Shown here: piece by piece, positions 1 to 6,927 of the stretch
Numbering within the stretch: the first letter of the stretch is position 1
How the letters are laid out: the number at the start of each line of letters is the position of its first letter
Assembly (NCBI GenBank): GCA_013813215.1
Contig: JACCSC010000158.1
Location: 1 to 17,844, forward strand
DNA length: 17,844 bases
Direction: 5' to 3'
DNA from: Geodermatophilaceae bacterium
GTDB lineage: Bacteria; Actinomycetota; Actinomycetes; Mycobacteriales; Geodermatophilaceae
Notes under the pieces: generated by a model
The model's input: only the letters and a program-made list of their open reading frames with translations
Told to the model about the DNA's origin: nothing
The model's database searches: none
Made by a program: the position numbers and the translations under genes

Positions 1-604
1 CGCAAACCGTGTCGTAGGTGAACTCCTCGGCGTCGATGAACTCCTCGACGCTGACCCGGCGGACGTGCCTGATCATGGGCAGGACGTCGTTCAGCTCGGC
101 GACGGAGTCCACGCGGTAGGTGTCCGCCGAGCCGGCGCCGTCGATCGGCTTGACGATCAACGGGAAGCCGATCCGCTCGGCCGCCGCCCAGACACCGGCC
201 ACCGTCTCGGTGCTGTCGTGCCGCGGCGTGCGCAGGCCGGCCCGGTCCAGGACCTGCTTCATCAGTTCCTTGTCCCGGAACGGCTCGGTCTGCTCGCGGG
301 TCATCCCCGGGATGCCCAGCTCCTCACGCAGCCGGGCCGCGAGCATCATGTACGGCTCCCACAGGCACTCGACCTGGTCGATCCGGACCTGCCGGGACAA
401 CCCGTGCACGGCGTGCAACACGGCCGCCTCGTCGGCCAGCGACACGTGCTCGTGGTGGGCCAGCGCCTCGCGCGCCGCCGCGGGCAGCGCCCCGGCCGGC
501 TGGTCGCCGACGCCGATCACCGTGGCGCCGACCCGGGCCAGACCGCGGGTGAAGAACGACATCTCCACCGGAAACCCCGGCGAGATCATCAGCACGTTCG
601 TCAT
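1..604 (-). CDS. ATP-grasp ligase A (partial, C-terminus beyond window start)
   Basis: Only the first 201 codons are in the window; the frame is still open at the left edge. The start is the ATG at 602-604, giving MTNVLMISPGFPVEMSFF. The sequence parallels ligase C at 3590-4813: an N-terminal Rossmann-like lobe with RGLARVGATVIGVG, then ELGIPGM, then FRDKELMKQ with the first conserved lysine. After that come FPLIVKPIDGAGSADT with the nucleotide-binding lysine and glycine-rich loop, and VEEFI. The family activates a carboxylate as acyl-phosphate and joins it to an amine or thiol; the substrate cannot be read from sequence. The catalytic C-terminal lobe lies outside the window. It sits 85 bp downstream of ligase B on the same strand, and an imperfect inverted repeat fills that gap. 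ATP-grasp assignment is strong; the specific reaction is unknown. Confidence 0.87.
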   Translation of the reverse strand, partial: MTNVLMISPGFPVEMSFFTRGLARVGATVIGVGDQPAGALPAAAREALAHHEHVSLADEAAVLHAVHGLSRQVRIDQVECLWEPYMMLAARLREELGIPGMTREQTEPFRDKELMKQVLDRAGLRTPRHDSTETVAGVWAAAERIGFPLIVKPIDGAGSADTYRVDSVAELNDVLPMIRHVRRVSVEEFIDAEEFTYDTVC

Positions 605-614
605 GCCGCACCCC

Positions 615-684
615 ACTTTGCCCCTGCGGTGGTCACGGCGAGCTGCGAAATGTCCGGTTTGCGGAACCACGCGAGGGGCAAAGT
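615..684. repeat. Imperfect inverted repeat between ligases B and A
   Basis: The arms are 615-632 (ACTTTGCCCCTGCGGTGG) and 667-684 (CCACGCGAGGGGCAAAGT), with a 34-nt spacer. Eleven outer base pairs are perfect, followed by three mismatches and four more pairs. It occupies most of the gap between the stop of ligase B (690) and the start of ligase A (604). It could be a terminator or attenuator after B, or an mRNA structure controlling A; there is no clear U-tract. Confidence 0.5.
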
Positions 685-689
685 CGCGG

Positions 690-1910
690 TCATCCGAGCT
701 CCACCGTGACGTCGGTGACCAGCCGCCGCAGGGCCTCGACGACGACCGGAGTCTCCGTATGCCGCACCGTGACGTAGCCGTCACCTTCATAGATGCCGGT
801 CGTCGTCCGCCCCGGCTGGGGCAGGCTGACCTCGACCACCAGGTGGCCGAGGTCGTGCTGCAGCTCGTCCAGCCCGCGGACGGCCCGGATGTGCCCGCTG
901 CCCTGGCCGCGCAGGAACGCCGTACCCACGGCCCACTTGCGCGTCGGCGGATCGAAGCGGCCGAAGACCTGCAATCTGGCCCACGCGCTGTACAGGTCGA
1001 AGTCGTGGGCGAAATTGAGCATCGAGGAGATCTGGGCGCCGGGGGGGCGGACCGCCACCTCCGACACCGCGACCGCACCGTTCGGCCGGCGGAACCATTC
1101 CAGATGGGTGAAACCGGTCCGTAGCCCGAGGGCTCGCAGCGCGGGCGGGACCACCTCGCGCAGTCCCGCGTACTGGGGCCCGTCGATGTGTCGCGGGAAC
1201 AGCACCGTCCACTGGATCCACGGGTTGCGCAGGACCTCCAAGGGGGTCGGCAGGTAGTGCGACAGCGAGTGCCAGACCAGCTCCCCGTCGACCAGCACGC
1301 TGTCGAAGGAGCCCTCCTCCCCGGTGAGGAACTCCTCCATCATCGCGGCGTGGTCCGGCGACGGTGGGGCGCTGTCCAGCCAGACCTGCAGGTCGCCGGG
1401 ATCGTCGAGGCGGAAGGTGCTCTTGGCGCCGGCGCCGGCTGGCGGCTTGACCACGATCGGGAACCCGACCTCGTCGGCAAAGTCGGCGGCGGCCTGCGCC
1501 GAGTCGGCCAGCCGATGCCGGGCGCAGGGGATGCCGGCGGCCCGCCACACGGACTTCATCTGCGCCTTGTCGCGGAAGTTGTGCGCCGTCGCGACGTCGG
1601 TGCCGGGGATCCCGAGGTGCTCGCGGACCTGCGCGAGCTGGACCTGGATTTGCTCCAGCACGCCCACCAGGCGGCGGACGGGACCGATCTGCCCGGACAG
1701 GCCCTGGACGGCGCCGGCGATCTGCCCGGCGTCCAGCCCGTCGCCGATCCGCCAGTGCCCCGCGAGCAGGTCACGCAGCCGGGGCGGGACGTTCTCGACC
1801 GGCTCGCAGGTGACCAGGCCCAGTTCGACGCCGGGCAACCGCGCGGCCGCCTCGACGAAGCGACCGGTCGTCTCCAGCAGGTACGGCGCGACGAACGCAA
1901 CAGCGGCCAT
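690..1910 (-). CDS. ATP-grasp ligase B
   Basis: A complete 406-aa protein starting at the ATG at 1908-1910. The layout is that of carboxylate-amine ligases: an N-terminal lobe, then LGIPGTD (99-105) and FRDKAQMK with Lys115. FPIVVKPPAGAGAKST (150-165) carries Lys155 and the glycine loop, EEF is near 192, and HLEWF carries Glu271. SEVAVRPPG (283-291) supplies Glu284 and Arg288, the expected metal/phosphate ligands. All key nucleotide-binding positions are present, so it should be an active ligase. It resembles ligases A and C but is more divergent, lacking their GATVIGVG N-terminal motif, so it is probably a separate subfamily with its own substrate. It lies 39 bp downstream of the flavodoxin-like gene on the same strand, with no strong Shine-Dalgarno sequence. 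Fold is confident; substrate unknown. Confidence 0.9.
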   Translation of the reverse strand: MAAVAFVAPYLLETTGRFVEAAARLPGVELGLVTCEPVENVPPRLRDLLAGHWRIGDGLDAGQIAGAVQGLSGQIGPVRRLVGVLEQIQVQLAQVREHLGIPGTDVATAHNFRDKAQMKSVWRAAGIPCARHRLADSAQAAADFADEVGFPIVVKPPAGAGAKSTFRLDDPGDLQVWLDSAPPSPDHAAMMEEFLTGEEGSFDSVLVDGELVWHSLSHYLPTPLEVLRNPWIQWTVLFPRHIDGPQYAGLREVVPPALRALGLRTGFTHLEWFRRPNGAVAVSEVAVRPPGAQISSMLNFAHDFDLYSAWARLQVFGRFDPPTRKWAVGTAFLRGQGSGHIRAVRGLDELQHDLGHLVVEVSLPQPGRTTTGIYEGDGYVTVRHTETPVVVEALRRLVTDVTVELG

Positions 1911-1919
1911 GATCGCGGG

Positions 1920-1925
1920 ACTCTA
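1920..1925 (-). promoter_or_regulatory. Possible -10 element (TAGAGT) for ligase B
   Basis: On the minus strand TAGAGT, matching the actinobacterial TAnnnT -10 pattern, ends 9 nt before the ATG of ligase B. No Shine-Dalgarno sequence intervenes, which would suit a leaderless or near-leaderless transcript. No convincing -35 is visible, so this is a weak inference. Confidence 0.22.
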
Positions 1926-1949
1926 CCCAGAGCACCGCCGGGCGACCGA

Positions 1950-2552
1950 TCAGCCGGCGGGCGGGATCGGCTGGGCCTTGAGCGCGGCGGCGACCGCGAC
2001 GAGATTGGCCGCCATGGTCTTGCCGGTGCTCTCCGACCAGTCGTGCTTGTGGTCGGTCTCGGTGTACGACGGACCCGGCCCCGGCCCCATGTTCCAGTAG
2101 GTCCAGGCCTGCGCCGGGATGGTGAACCCGATGTCCACGAGGCCGCCGGCGATCTCGCTGATCACGTGGTGGGCACCGTCCTCGTTGCCCGTGACGACCA
2201 CGCCGGCGACCCTGTTGTAGGCGACGTACGAGCCGTCGTCGTTCTGCTCGCTGATCATCGCGTCCATCCGCTCCAGCACCATCTGGGCGACGCTGGCCGG
2301 TCGACCGATCCAGGTCGGCGTGGCGATCACCAGGATCTCGCTGGCCAGGATCGCGTCGTGCAGCCGGGGCCACTCGTCGCCGTCACCGAGGTCGGTCTCC
2401 ACGCCGAAGGGGATCGTGTGGTCGACGACCCGTTCGACTGACACCTCGACCTGCAGGTCGCGGAGGGCTTGGATCACGACGTCGGCCAGGGCTTGGGTGT
2501 TGGAGCGGGCGGGGGACTTCTTCAGGGTGCAGTTGAGAACCAATGCGCGCAT
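1950..2552 (-). CDS. Flavodoxin-like / NAD(P)H-dependent FMN reductase family protein
   Basis: A 200-aa protein starting at the ATG at 2550-2552. The N-terminus MRALVLNCTLKKSPARSNT is the first beta strand and phosphate-binding loop of the flavodoxin fold, with the SxxSNT-type FMN signature. Next come ILVIATPTWIGRPASVAQM (the PTW flavin loop and following helix) and VAGVVVTGNEDGAHH, the third nucleotide loop. The family binds FMN and reduces flavins, quinones or other small molecules with NAD(P)H. It heads the leftward arm of the ligase cluster, and its start faces the kinase gene across about 240 bp. It could supply a redox step in the cluster's pathway or be an unrelated neighbour. Family assignment is good; substrate unknown. 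Confidence 0.85.
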   Translation of the reverse strand: MRALVLNCTLKKSPARSNTQALADVVIQALRDLQVEVSVERVVDHTIPFGVETDLGDGDEWPRLHDAILASEILVIATPTWIGRPASVAQMVLERMDAMISEQNDDGSYVAYNRVAGVVVTGNEDGAHHVISEIAGGLVDIGFTIPAQAWTYWNMGPGPGPSYTETDHKHDWSESTGKTMAANLVAVAAALKAQPIPPAG

Positions 2553-2792
2553 GGTGTCCGCATGCCCGCACCTGCCGCCGGCTACACCTGAGCTCCGAGG
2601 CGACGGTCCATGCTCTGCTGGGACCCATCACGGCCATCTCTTGCCGCCGCTTCGGCGTAGATCCCCGCTTCGTCGAAGCCGACCGAATCCGAGACGAGTC
2701 CGGCTGCGTGCGGCGGTACGAGCGCAGCTTCCTGCGTCCGCTGCTGCCCGAGCGCGGCGACTGAGCCGGGCATCGAGGGGAGACTGTCCCGC
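2553..2792. promoter_or_regulatory. Divergent intergenic region between FMN reductase and kinase
   Basis: These 240 bp should hold the promoters for both arms of the ligase cluster. A 13-bp palindrome GCTTCGTCGAAGC lies at 2667-2679 and could be an operator, though chance palindromes are common in GC-rich DNA. GAGGGGAG at 2775-2782, 10 nt before the kinase ATG, is a good ribosome binding site. A rightward open frame at 2543-2764 (73 codons) has GC-rich third positions in its second half but no recognisable homology. I do not call it a gene. No clear -35/-10 pair was found. Confidence 0.35.
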
Positions 2793-3515
2793 ATGTGGCA
2801 GCCGGTCACCGGCGGGATGTCGGGCGACCGCGTCGAGCGTCGGTCGGGTGCCTACCGCAAGCACACGCCGTACGCCGAGGCCGAGGCGCAGGCCGCCTCA
2901 TGGCTACGTGCGCACGGGCTACCGGCGGCCGAGGTCCTCGAGGTGGGAGCCGGCTGGCTGATCACCCGCGAGGTTCCTGGCCGCTCGGCCGCCGACGACT
3001 GGCCTCAGCATTGCCTCCATCGCGTCGTGGACGCCGTGGCTGACCTGACCGTGGCGCTGCACGGGCTACCGGTCGGTGATTGCCCGATGGACCGGCGGCT
3101 GGTGGTGACGGTGCCGGAGGCCAGGGCAGCCGTCCTGGCCGGACGGGTCGATGTCACCCGGGTAGATCCCGGGCGAGCCGGCTGGACGACGGATCAACGG
3201 CTGGCGGAACTGGAGCGGCTGACGCCGGAGGCGCAACTCAACGAGCAGCCGGCGGTCACCCACGGCGACTGGTGCCTGCCCAACCTCATTCTCGATCCGG
3301 ACCGGCTCGTCGTGACCGGCATCGTCGACACCGGTCGCACGGGACGAGCCGACCGCTGCGTGGATCTGGCCCTGATGAGTCGGAGCCTGGGTGCGGGGGA
3401 CCTCAATCCGCAGTACGGCCCGGCGCGGGTGCGGCGCTTCCTCACCCGCTACGGCGTGTCAGCCGCGGAGCACGCAAGGTTGCCCTTCAACCGGTTGCTG
3501 GACGAGTTCTTCTGA
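2793..3515 (+). CDS. Aminoglycoside 3'-phosphotransferase-like kinase (APH family)
   Basis: A 240-aa protein starting at ATG 2793 behind a strong GAGGGGAG site. It has the protein-kinase-like fold used by APH and related small-molecule kinases. YRKHTP with Lys23 is the ATP-binding lysine of the N-lobe. VTHGDWCLPNLILDPD (155-170) is the catalytic loop, with Asp159 as base and Asn164 as metal ligand. GIVDTGRTGRADRCVDLAL (176-194) carries the metal-binding Asp179. The arrangement is closest to the APH(3') group, so phosphorylation of a hydroxyl on an aminoglycoside or other small molecule is expected. Its place directly before ligase C (75 bp) suggests a pathway kinase or self-resistance role rather than a mobile resistance gene; no transposon features surround it. 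Function is inferred from family only. Confidence 0.85.
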   Translation: MWQPVTGGMSGDRVERRSGAYRKHTPYAEAEAQAASWLRAHGLPAAEVLEVGAGWLITREVPGRSAADDWPQHCLHRVVDAVADLTVALHGLPVGDCPMDRRLVVTVPEARAAVLAGRVDVTRVDPGRAGWTTDQRLAELERLTPEAQLNEQPAVTHGDWCLPNLILDPDRLVVTGIVDTGRTGRADRCVDLALMSRSLGAGDLNPQYGPARVRRFLTRYGVSAAEHARLPFNRLLDEFF

Positions 3516-3576
3516 GCCACCCGGGCGATCGGCGGTCAGGGAACCGGCTGCCAGCGCCGTACCGACCGGCCGTGGA

Positions 3577-3582
3577 TAGCAT
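3577..3582 (+). promoter_or_regulatory. Possible -10 element (TAGCAT) for ligase C
   Basis: TAGCAT fits the TAnnnT -10 pattern and ends 7 nt before the GTG at 3590. No Shine-Dalgarno sequence precedes that start, so a leaderless transcript beginning at or near the GTG is plausible. No good -35 is visible. If real, ligase C and its followers can be expressed separately from the kinase. Confidence 0.28.
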
Positions 3583-3589
3583 CTCGACC

Positions 3590-4813
3590 GTGAACGTCGT
3601 CTTCGTCGAACCGTTCTTTCCCCGCAACCAGCGTGAGTTCGCCCGGGGGCTGGCCGAGACCGGAGCCACCGTCATCGGCGTCGGGGAGACGCCGCTCTGG
3701 GGCCTGGACGACCAGCTCAAGGGCTGGCTGACGCACTACGAGCAGGTCTCCTCGGTGACGAACGTCGACGCGATGACTGAGGTCGTACGCCGGATCCAGA
3801 GCCGGCTCTGGGTGGACCGGCTCGAAGCGACGATCGAGGCGCACACCATGGCCGCGGCCCAGGTCCGCGAGGCGACCGGCATCCCCGGGACCTCGGTGCG
3901 CACCGCCTGGCTGTGCCGCGACAAGCCGTCGATGAAGCAGGCGCTGCGCGACGCCGGCGTACCGACCGCCGCCTCGACCGCGGCGGGTACGGCGGCCGAG
4001 GCCCACGAGTTCGCCGCCCGGGTCGGTTTCCCGCTGATCCTCAAGCCGCGGGCCGGGGCCGGCGCCGCGGACACGATGCGGGTCGACGACGACGACCAGC
4101 TCAACCGCGCCCTGTTGAACTACGGCCGGGCCGGGGTCGGCTCCATCGCGGTCGAGGAGTTCGTCGAGGGCCACGAGGGCTTCTACGACACCCTGACCGT
4201 GAACGGCGAAGTGGAGCTGGACTTCGTCAGCCACTACTACCCGAACGTGCTGGAAGCGATGCGCACCCGCTGGATCAACCCGCAGTTCGTCTCGACGAAC
4301 CGGCTGGACAGCGTCACGGAGTACGACGAGGTCAAGGAGATGGGTCGCCGGGTCGTCAAGGCCCTCGGCATCGGGTCCTCGGCCACCCACATGGAGTGGT
4401 TCTTCGGTCCGAAGGGGCTGAAGTTCTCCGAGATCGGTTGTCGCCCACCGGGTGTGGGGGCGTGGGACCTCTACTCGGCAGGCAACGACATCGACCTCTA
4501 CCGCGAGTGGGCCAATGCCGTCGTGCACGGTCACGTGAGCACTCGCCCCTCACGACGCTTCGCCAGCGGCATCGTCGCGCTGCGTCCGGAGGCCGACGGG
4601 CGAGTCCACGGCTACAGCGGCGTCGATGACATGCAGCACCGGTTCGGCGAGTACGTCATCGACGCCCACCTCCCGCACGTGAACTCACCGACCCAGCCGG
4701 TCGAGGCCGGCTACATGGCCAACGCCTACGTGCGGATGCGCCACCCGGACTACGACACCTTGCGCGGAATGCTCGACACCGTGGGACAGACGCTGCGCGT
4801 GCACGCCTCGTGA
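3590..4813 (+). CDS. ATP-grasp ligase C
   Basis: A complete 407-aa protein. The frame is open far upstream through the kinase gene, but homology with ligase A fixes the start at GTG 3590, giving (M)NVVFVEPFFPRNQREF. Motifs in order: GATVIGVGE (25-33), TGIPGTS (96-102), CRDKPSMK with Lys112, and FPLILKPRAGAGAADT (147-162) with Lys152 and the glycine loop. VEEF ends with Glu190, HMEWFF carries Glu269, and SEIGCRPPG (280-288) supplies Glu281 and Arg285. These are the expected ATP, Mg and phosphate ligands of an active carboxylate-amine/thiol ligase. Its stop overlaps the next start (GTGA at 4810-4813), implying translational coupling to the S51-like hydrolase. The acceptor and donor substrates are not readable. 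Confidence 0.92.
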   Translation: MNVVFVEPFFPRNQREFARGLAETGATVIGVGETPLWGLDDQLKGWLTHYEQVSSVTNVDAMTEVVRRIQSRLWVDRLEATIEAHTMAAAQVREATGIPGTSVRTAWLCRDKPSMKQALRDAGVPTAASTAAGTAAEAHEFAARVGFPLILKPRAGAGAADTMRVDDDDQLNRALLNYGRAGVGSIAVEEFVEGHEGFYDTLTVNGEVELDFVSHYYPNVLEAMRTRWINPQFVSTNRLDSVTEYDEVKEMGRRVVKALGIGSSATHMEWFFGPKGLKFSEIGCRPPGVGAWDLYSAGNDIDLYREWANAVVHGHVSTRPSRRFASGIVALRPEADGRVHGYSGVDDMQHRFGEYVIDAHLPHVNSPTQPVEAGYMANAYVRMRHPDYDTLRGMLDTVGQTLRVHAS

Positions 4814-5742
4814 GTTCGTCCGGGCAGAGCGTCGTCCTGCTCGGACCGCAGCGCCAGCCGATCCTGGAGGAGGTGGTGCAGTCCCTCGACCTCGACGGCC
4901 CTTTCGCCACCATTACCGCCGGCTGGCAGGAACGCGAACCCGACGACGACGAACTCGACGCCCTGCTCGACGGGCAGAGCGTGAACCTGAACCTGTACGC
5001 GCGCTGGCACGACGTCCTGGACCGGGATCCGGAGTACGCCGTCGCTGACCGCCACCAGCGCGAGGTGCTGGACGAGCTGCAGGAGTTGTACCTGCTGCGG
5101 CTGGACTACGCCCTCGACGCCGTCGTCATGCTGCAGCAGCGACGGGGCTCCGCGGACCTGCGGGCGGCGGCGGTCGCCGAGGCGGTCGAGGCGGTGCGCG
5201 AGCTGGACGCGGCGCACCTGCTCAGGATCGGGGAGGTCAACGGCGAGTTCTACGAGCGCTGGCCACCGCACGACCGGCCGGTGATCGCGCAGCACCGGGC
5301 CGCGGTCGGCCGGCTGCTCGAGGGCGTGACCGCCCTGGTAGTCGCCGGTGGGCACGTGGGCGTCCTGGTCGCTTCGATGCATCTGTTCAACGTGGCCGCG
5401 GCGCTGGACGCACCGGTGATCGCGTGGTCGGCCGGCGCGATGGCGTTGGCCGAGCAGGTGGTGCTCTTCCACGACCGCGCGGTGCAGGGCCCGGGCAACC
5501 CCGAGGTCTACGGGCACGGGCTGAGCCTGCTGCACGGCGTGGTACCGCTGCCGCACGCCGCCGCCCGGCTGCTCCTGGGCGATGTCGGGCGGATGGCCGT
5601 GTTCGCCCAACGCTTCGCACCGGCCCGCTGCGTTCTGCTCGACGCCGGGTCGCGAGTCGACGTGGACCTCGACGGGGACGTCCCGGTCGGCACGCGGGTG
5701 CTCGACCTCGGCGGCGCGGTGAGCGTGGTGTCGGAGTCATGA
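4810..5742 (+). CDS. Peptidase S51 / cyanophycinase-like class I GATase-fold hydrolase
   Basis: A 310-aa protein starting at the overlapping GTG. ALVVAGGHVGVL (175-186) and PVIAWSAGAMALAEQ (202-216) match the S51 family, which includes dipeptidase E and cyanophycinase. Ser207 in the WSAGA elbow is the expected nucleophile, and His249 in GVVPLPHAAAR takes the position of the catalytic histidine. The family cleaves acidic dipeptides or the polymer cyanophycin. A long helical stretch (about residues 60-150) lies between the N-terminal strand and the core and is not typical of compact S51 peptidases; it may form a cap or a partner surface. It is coupled on both sides by 4-bp overlaps. Probable role: cutting an amide-linked product of the ligases. 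An inactive or amidotransferase-like role cannot be excluded. Confidence 0.8.
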   Translation: MSSSGQSVVLLGPQRQPILEEVVQSLDLDGPFATITAGWQEREPDDDELDALLDGQSVNLNLYARWHDVLDRDPEYAVADRHQREVLDELQELYLLRLDYALDAVVMLQQRRGSADLRAAAVAEAVEAVRELDAAHLLRIGEVNGEFYERWPPHDRPVIAQHRAAVGRLLEGVTALVVAGGHVGVLVASMHLFNVAAALDAPVIAWSAGAMALAEQVVLFHDRAVQGPGNPEVYGHGLSLLHGVVPLPHAAARLLLGDVGRMAVFAQRFAPARCVLLDAGSRVDVDLDGDVPVGTRVLDLGGAVSVVSES

Positions 5743-6911
5743 GCACCGCGTTGGGGGCGCCGGTCTCCGTCCGCCGGCTGGCCATCGAGCGGCTGCGCGA
5801 GCGCCGGCCGCTGGACGACGCGGGCGTCGACCGCTTCCTGGCCCGGCACGACGTCCCGATCGTCGAAGGGCAGCGTTGCACGTTCCTGCACCGCGGCGAG
5901 GCCGAAGCGGTCACCCTCGTCCACCGCACCGTCGGCCTGCCTGGACACCTGCCTCTCGCACGGATCGACAGCACCGACCTCTGGTACGTCGTCGTCGAGC
6001 TGCCCGAGGGCTCGCGCTTCGAATACCAGCTGGAAGTCAAGATCGACGGCCGGCACGACCGCTTCAACGACCCGATGAACCACCGTCGGGCGCACAGCCC
6101 GATGGGCTCCATGTCGGTCTGCTATGCCCGCGGTTACGTCGTACCCGAATGGACCCAGGCGCATCCGGAGGCCCGGCCCGGCGAGCTGCTCGAACTCGCC
6201 GTCCCCAGCCGGGCCCTGCGCCGCGACACCCACGTCACGCTCTACCTCCCCGCCCGCTTCCGCCGCTCGGCCCGCTACCCCCTCCTCGTCGTGCACGACG
6301 GTCAGGACTACCTGCACTACGCGGCGATGAAGACCGTCCTGGACAACCTGATCCACCGGCTGGATGTCGCCGAGGTCGTCGTCGCGCTGGTCGATCCGGG
6401 GGACCGGCTGGTGGAGTACGCCAACTCCGCCGCCCACGCCCGTTACCTGGCCGCCGAGCTGATCCCCTACCTGGAGCAGCGCTATCCCCTGCAGGGCACG
6501 CGGACCGGGCGCTGCCTGATGGGCTCGTCGTTCGGGGCGGTGGCCGCGCTGTCCACGGCGTACCGCTACCCGGAGCTGGCCTCCGCGTTGATCCTGCAGT
6601 CGGGGTCGTTCGTGTTCACCGACATCGGCAACGACCACGGCGGCGGACCGGCGTTCGAGCCGGTGGTGCGCTTCGTCAACCGGTACCGGGCCGGGCCCCG
6701 GCGGGTCGCGGACCGCATCTTCTCCAGCTGTGGGATCTACGAGCCGCTGATCATCCCGAACCGTTCGATGCTGCACACGTTCGAGAGCACCGGGATGCTC
6801 GTCCGGTACGTCGAGGCACGCGATGGACACAGCTGGGAGAACTGGCGGGACCGACTGCAGGAGGCGCTGTCATGGGTCTACCCCGGCGCTCAGAAGCTCT
6901 TCTACGAATAG
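5739..6911 (+). CDS. Enterochelin esterase (Fes)-like two-domain serine esterase
   Basis: A 390-aa protein starting at ATG 5739, overlapping the previous stop (ATGA). The N-terminal part (about 45-130) resembles the E-set/CBM48-like domain before Fes-type esterases: FLHRGEAEAVTLVH, DLWYVVVELPEGSRFEYQLE, DPMNHRRAHSPMGSMSVC. The C-terminal part is an alpha/beta hydrolase of the putative esterase family: YPLLVVHDGQDYL (180-192), GSSFGA with Ser264, CGIYE with a likely acid Glu335, and DGHSWENWRD with His364. No signal peptide is visible, so it should be cytoplasmic. Fes-type enzymes cleave ester bonds in cyclic or linear siderophore esters. Here it may release or trim an ester-containing product of the ligases. 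No siderophore synthetase or transporter is visible nearby, so a siderophore role is not assumed. Confidence 0.86.
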   Translation: MSTALGAPVSVRRLAIERLRERRPLDDAGVDRFLARHDVPIVEGQRCTFLHRGEAEAVTLVHRTVGLPGHLPLARIDSTDLWYVVVELPEGSRFEYQLEVKIDGRHDRFNDPMNHRRAHSPMGSMSVCYARGYVVPEWTQAHPEARPGELLELAVPSRALRRDTHVTLYLPARFRRSARYPLLVVHDGQDYLHYAAMKTVLDNLIHRLDVAEVVVALVDPGDRLVEYANSAAHARYLAAELIPYLEQRYPLQGTRTGRCLMGSSFGAVAALSTAYRYPELASALILQSGSFVFTDIGNDHGGGPAFEPVVRFVNRYRAGPRRVADRIFSSCGIYEPLIIPNRSMLHTFESTGMLVRYVEARDGHSWENWRDRLQEALSWVYPGAQKLFYE

Positions 6912-6927
6912 GAGTGGGACCGCGCCG

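Noticed and set aside
65..2441. Long rightward open frames over ligases A and B and the FMN reductase
   Set aside because: Their translations are arginine/proline-rich with no domain signatures; the leftward frames carry clear ATP-grasp and flavodoxin motifs.
2543..2764. 73-codon rightward open frame between the reductase and kinase
   Set aside because: GC-rich third positions in its second half look coding-like, but it overlaps the reductase start, has no ribosome binding site or recognisable homology, and the region must hold divergent promoters.
3080..3589. Upstream extension of the ligase C frame through the kinase gene
   Set aside because: It is the shifted frame of a well-supported kinase; alignment with ligase A begins at GTG 3590.
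5739..6911. Siderophore (enterobactin-type) locus suggested by the Fes-like esterase
   Set aside because: No synthetase, isochorismate or iron-uptake genes appear in the window, and the neighbours are ATP-grasp ligases.
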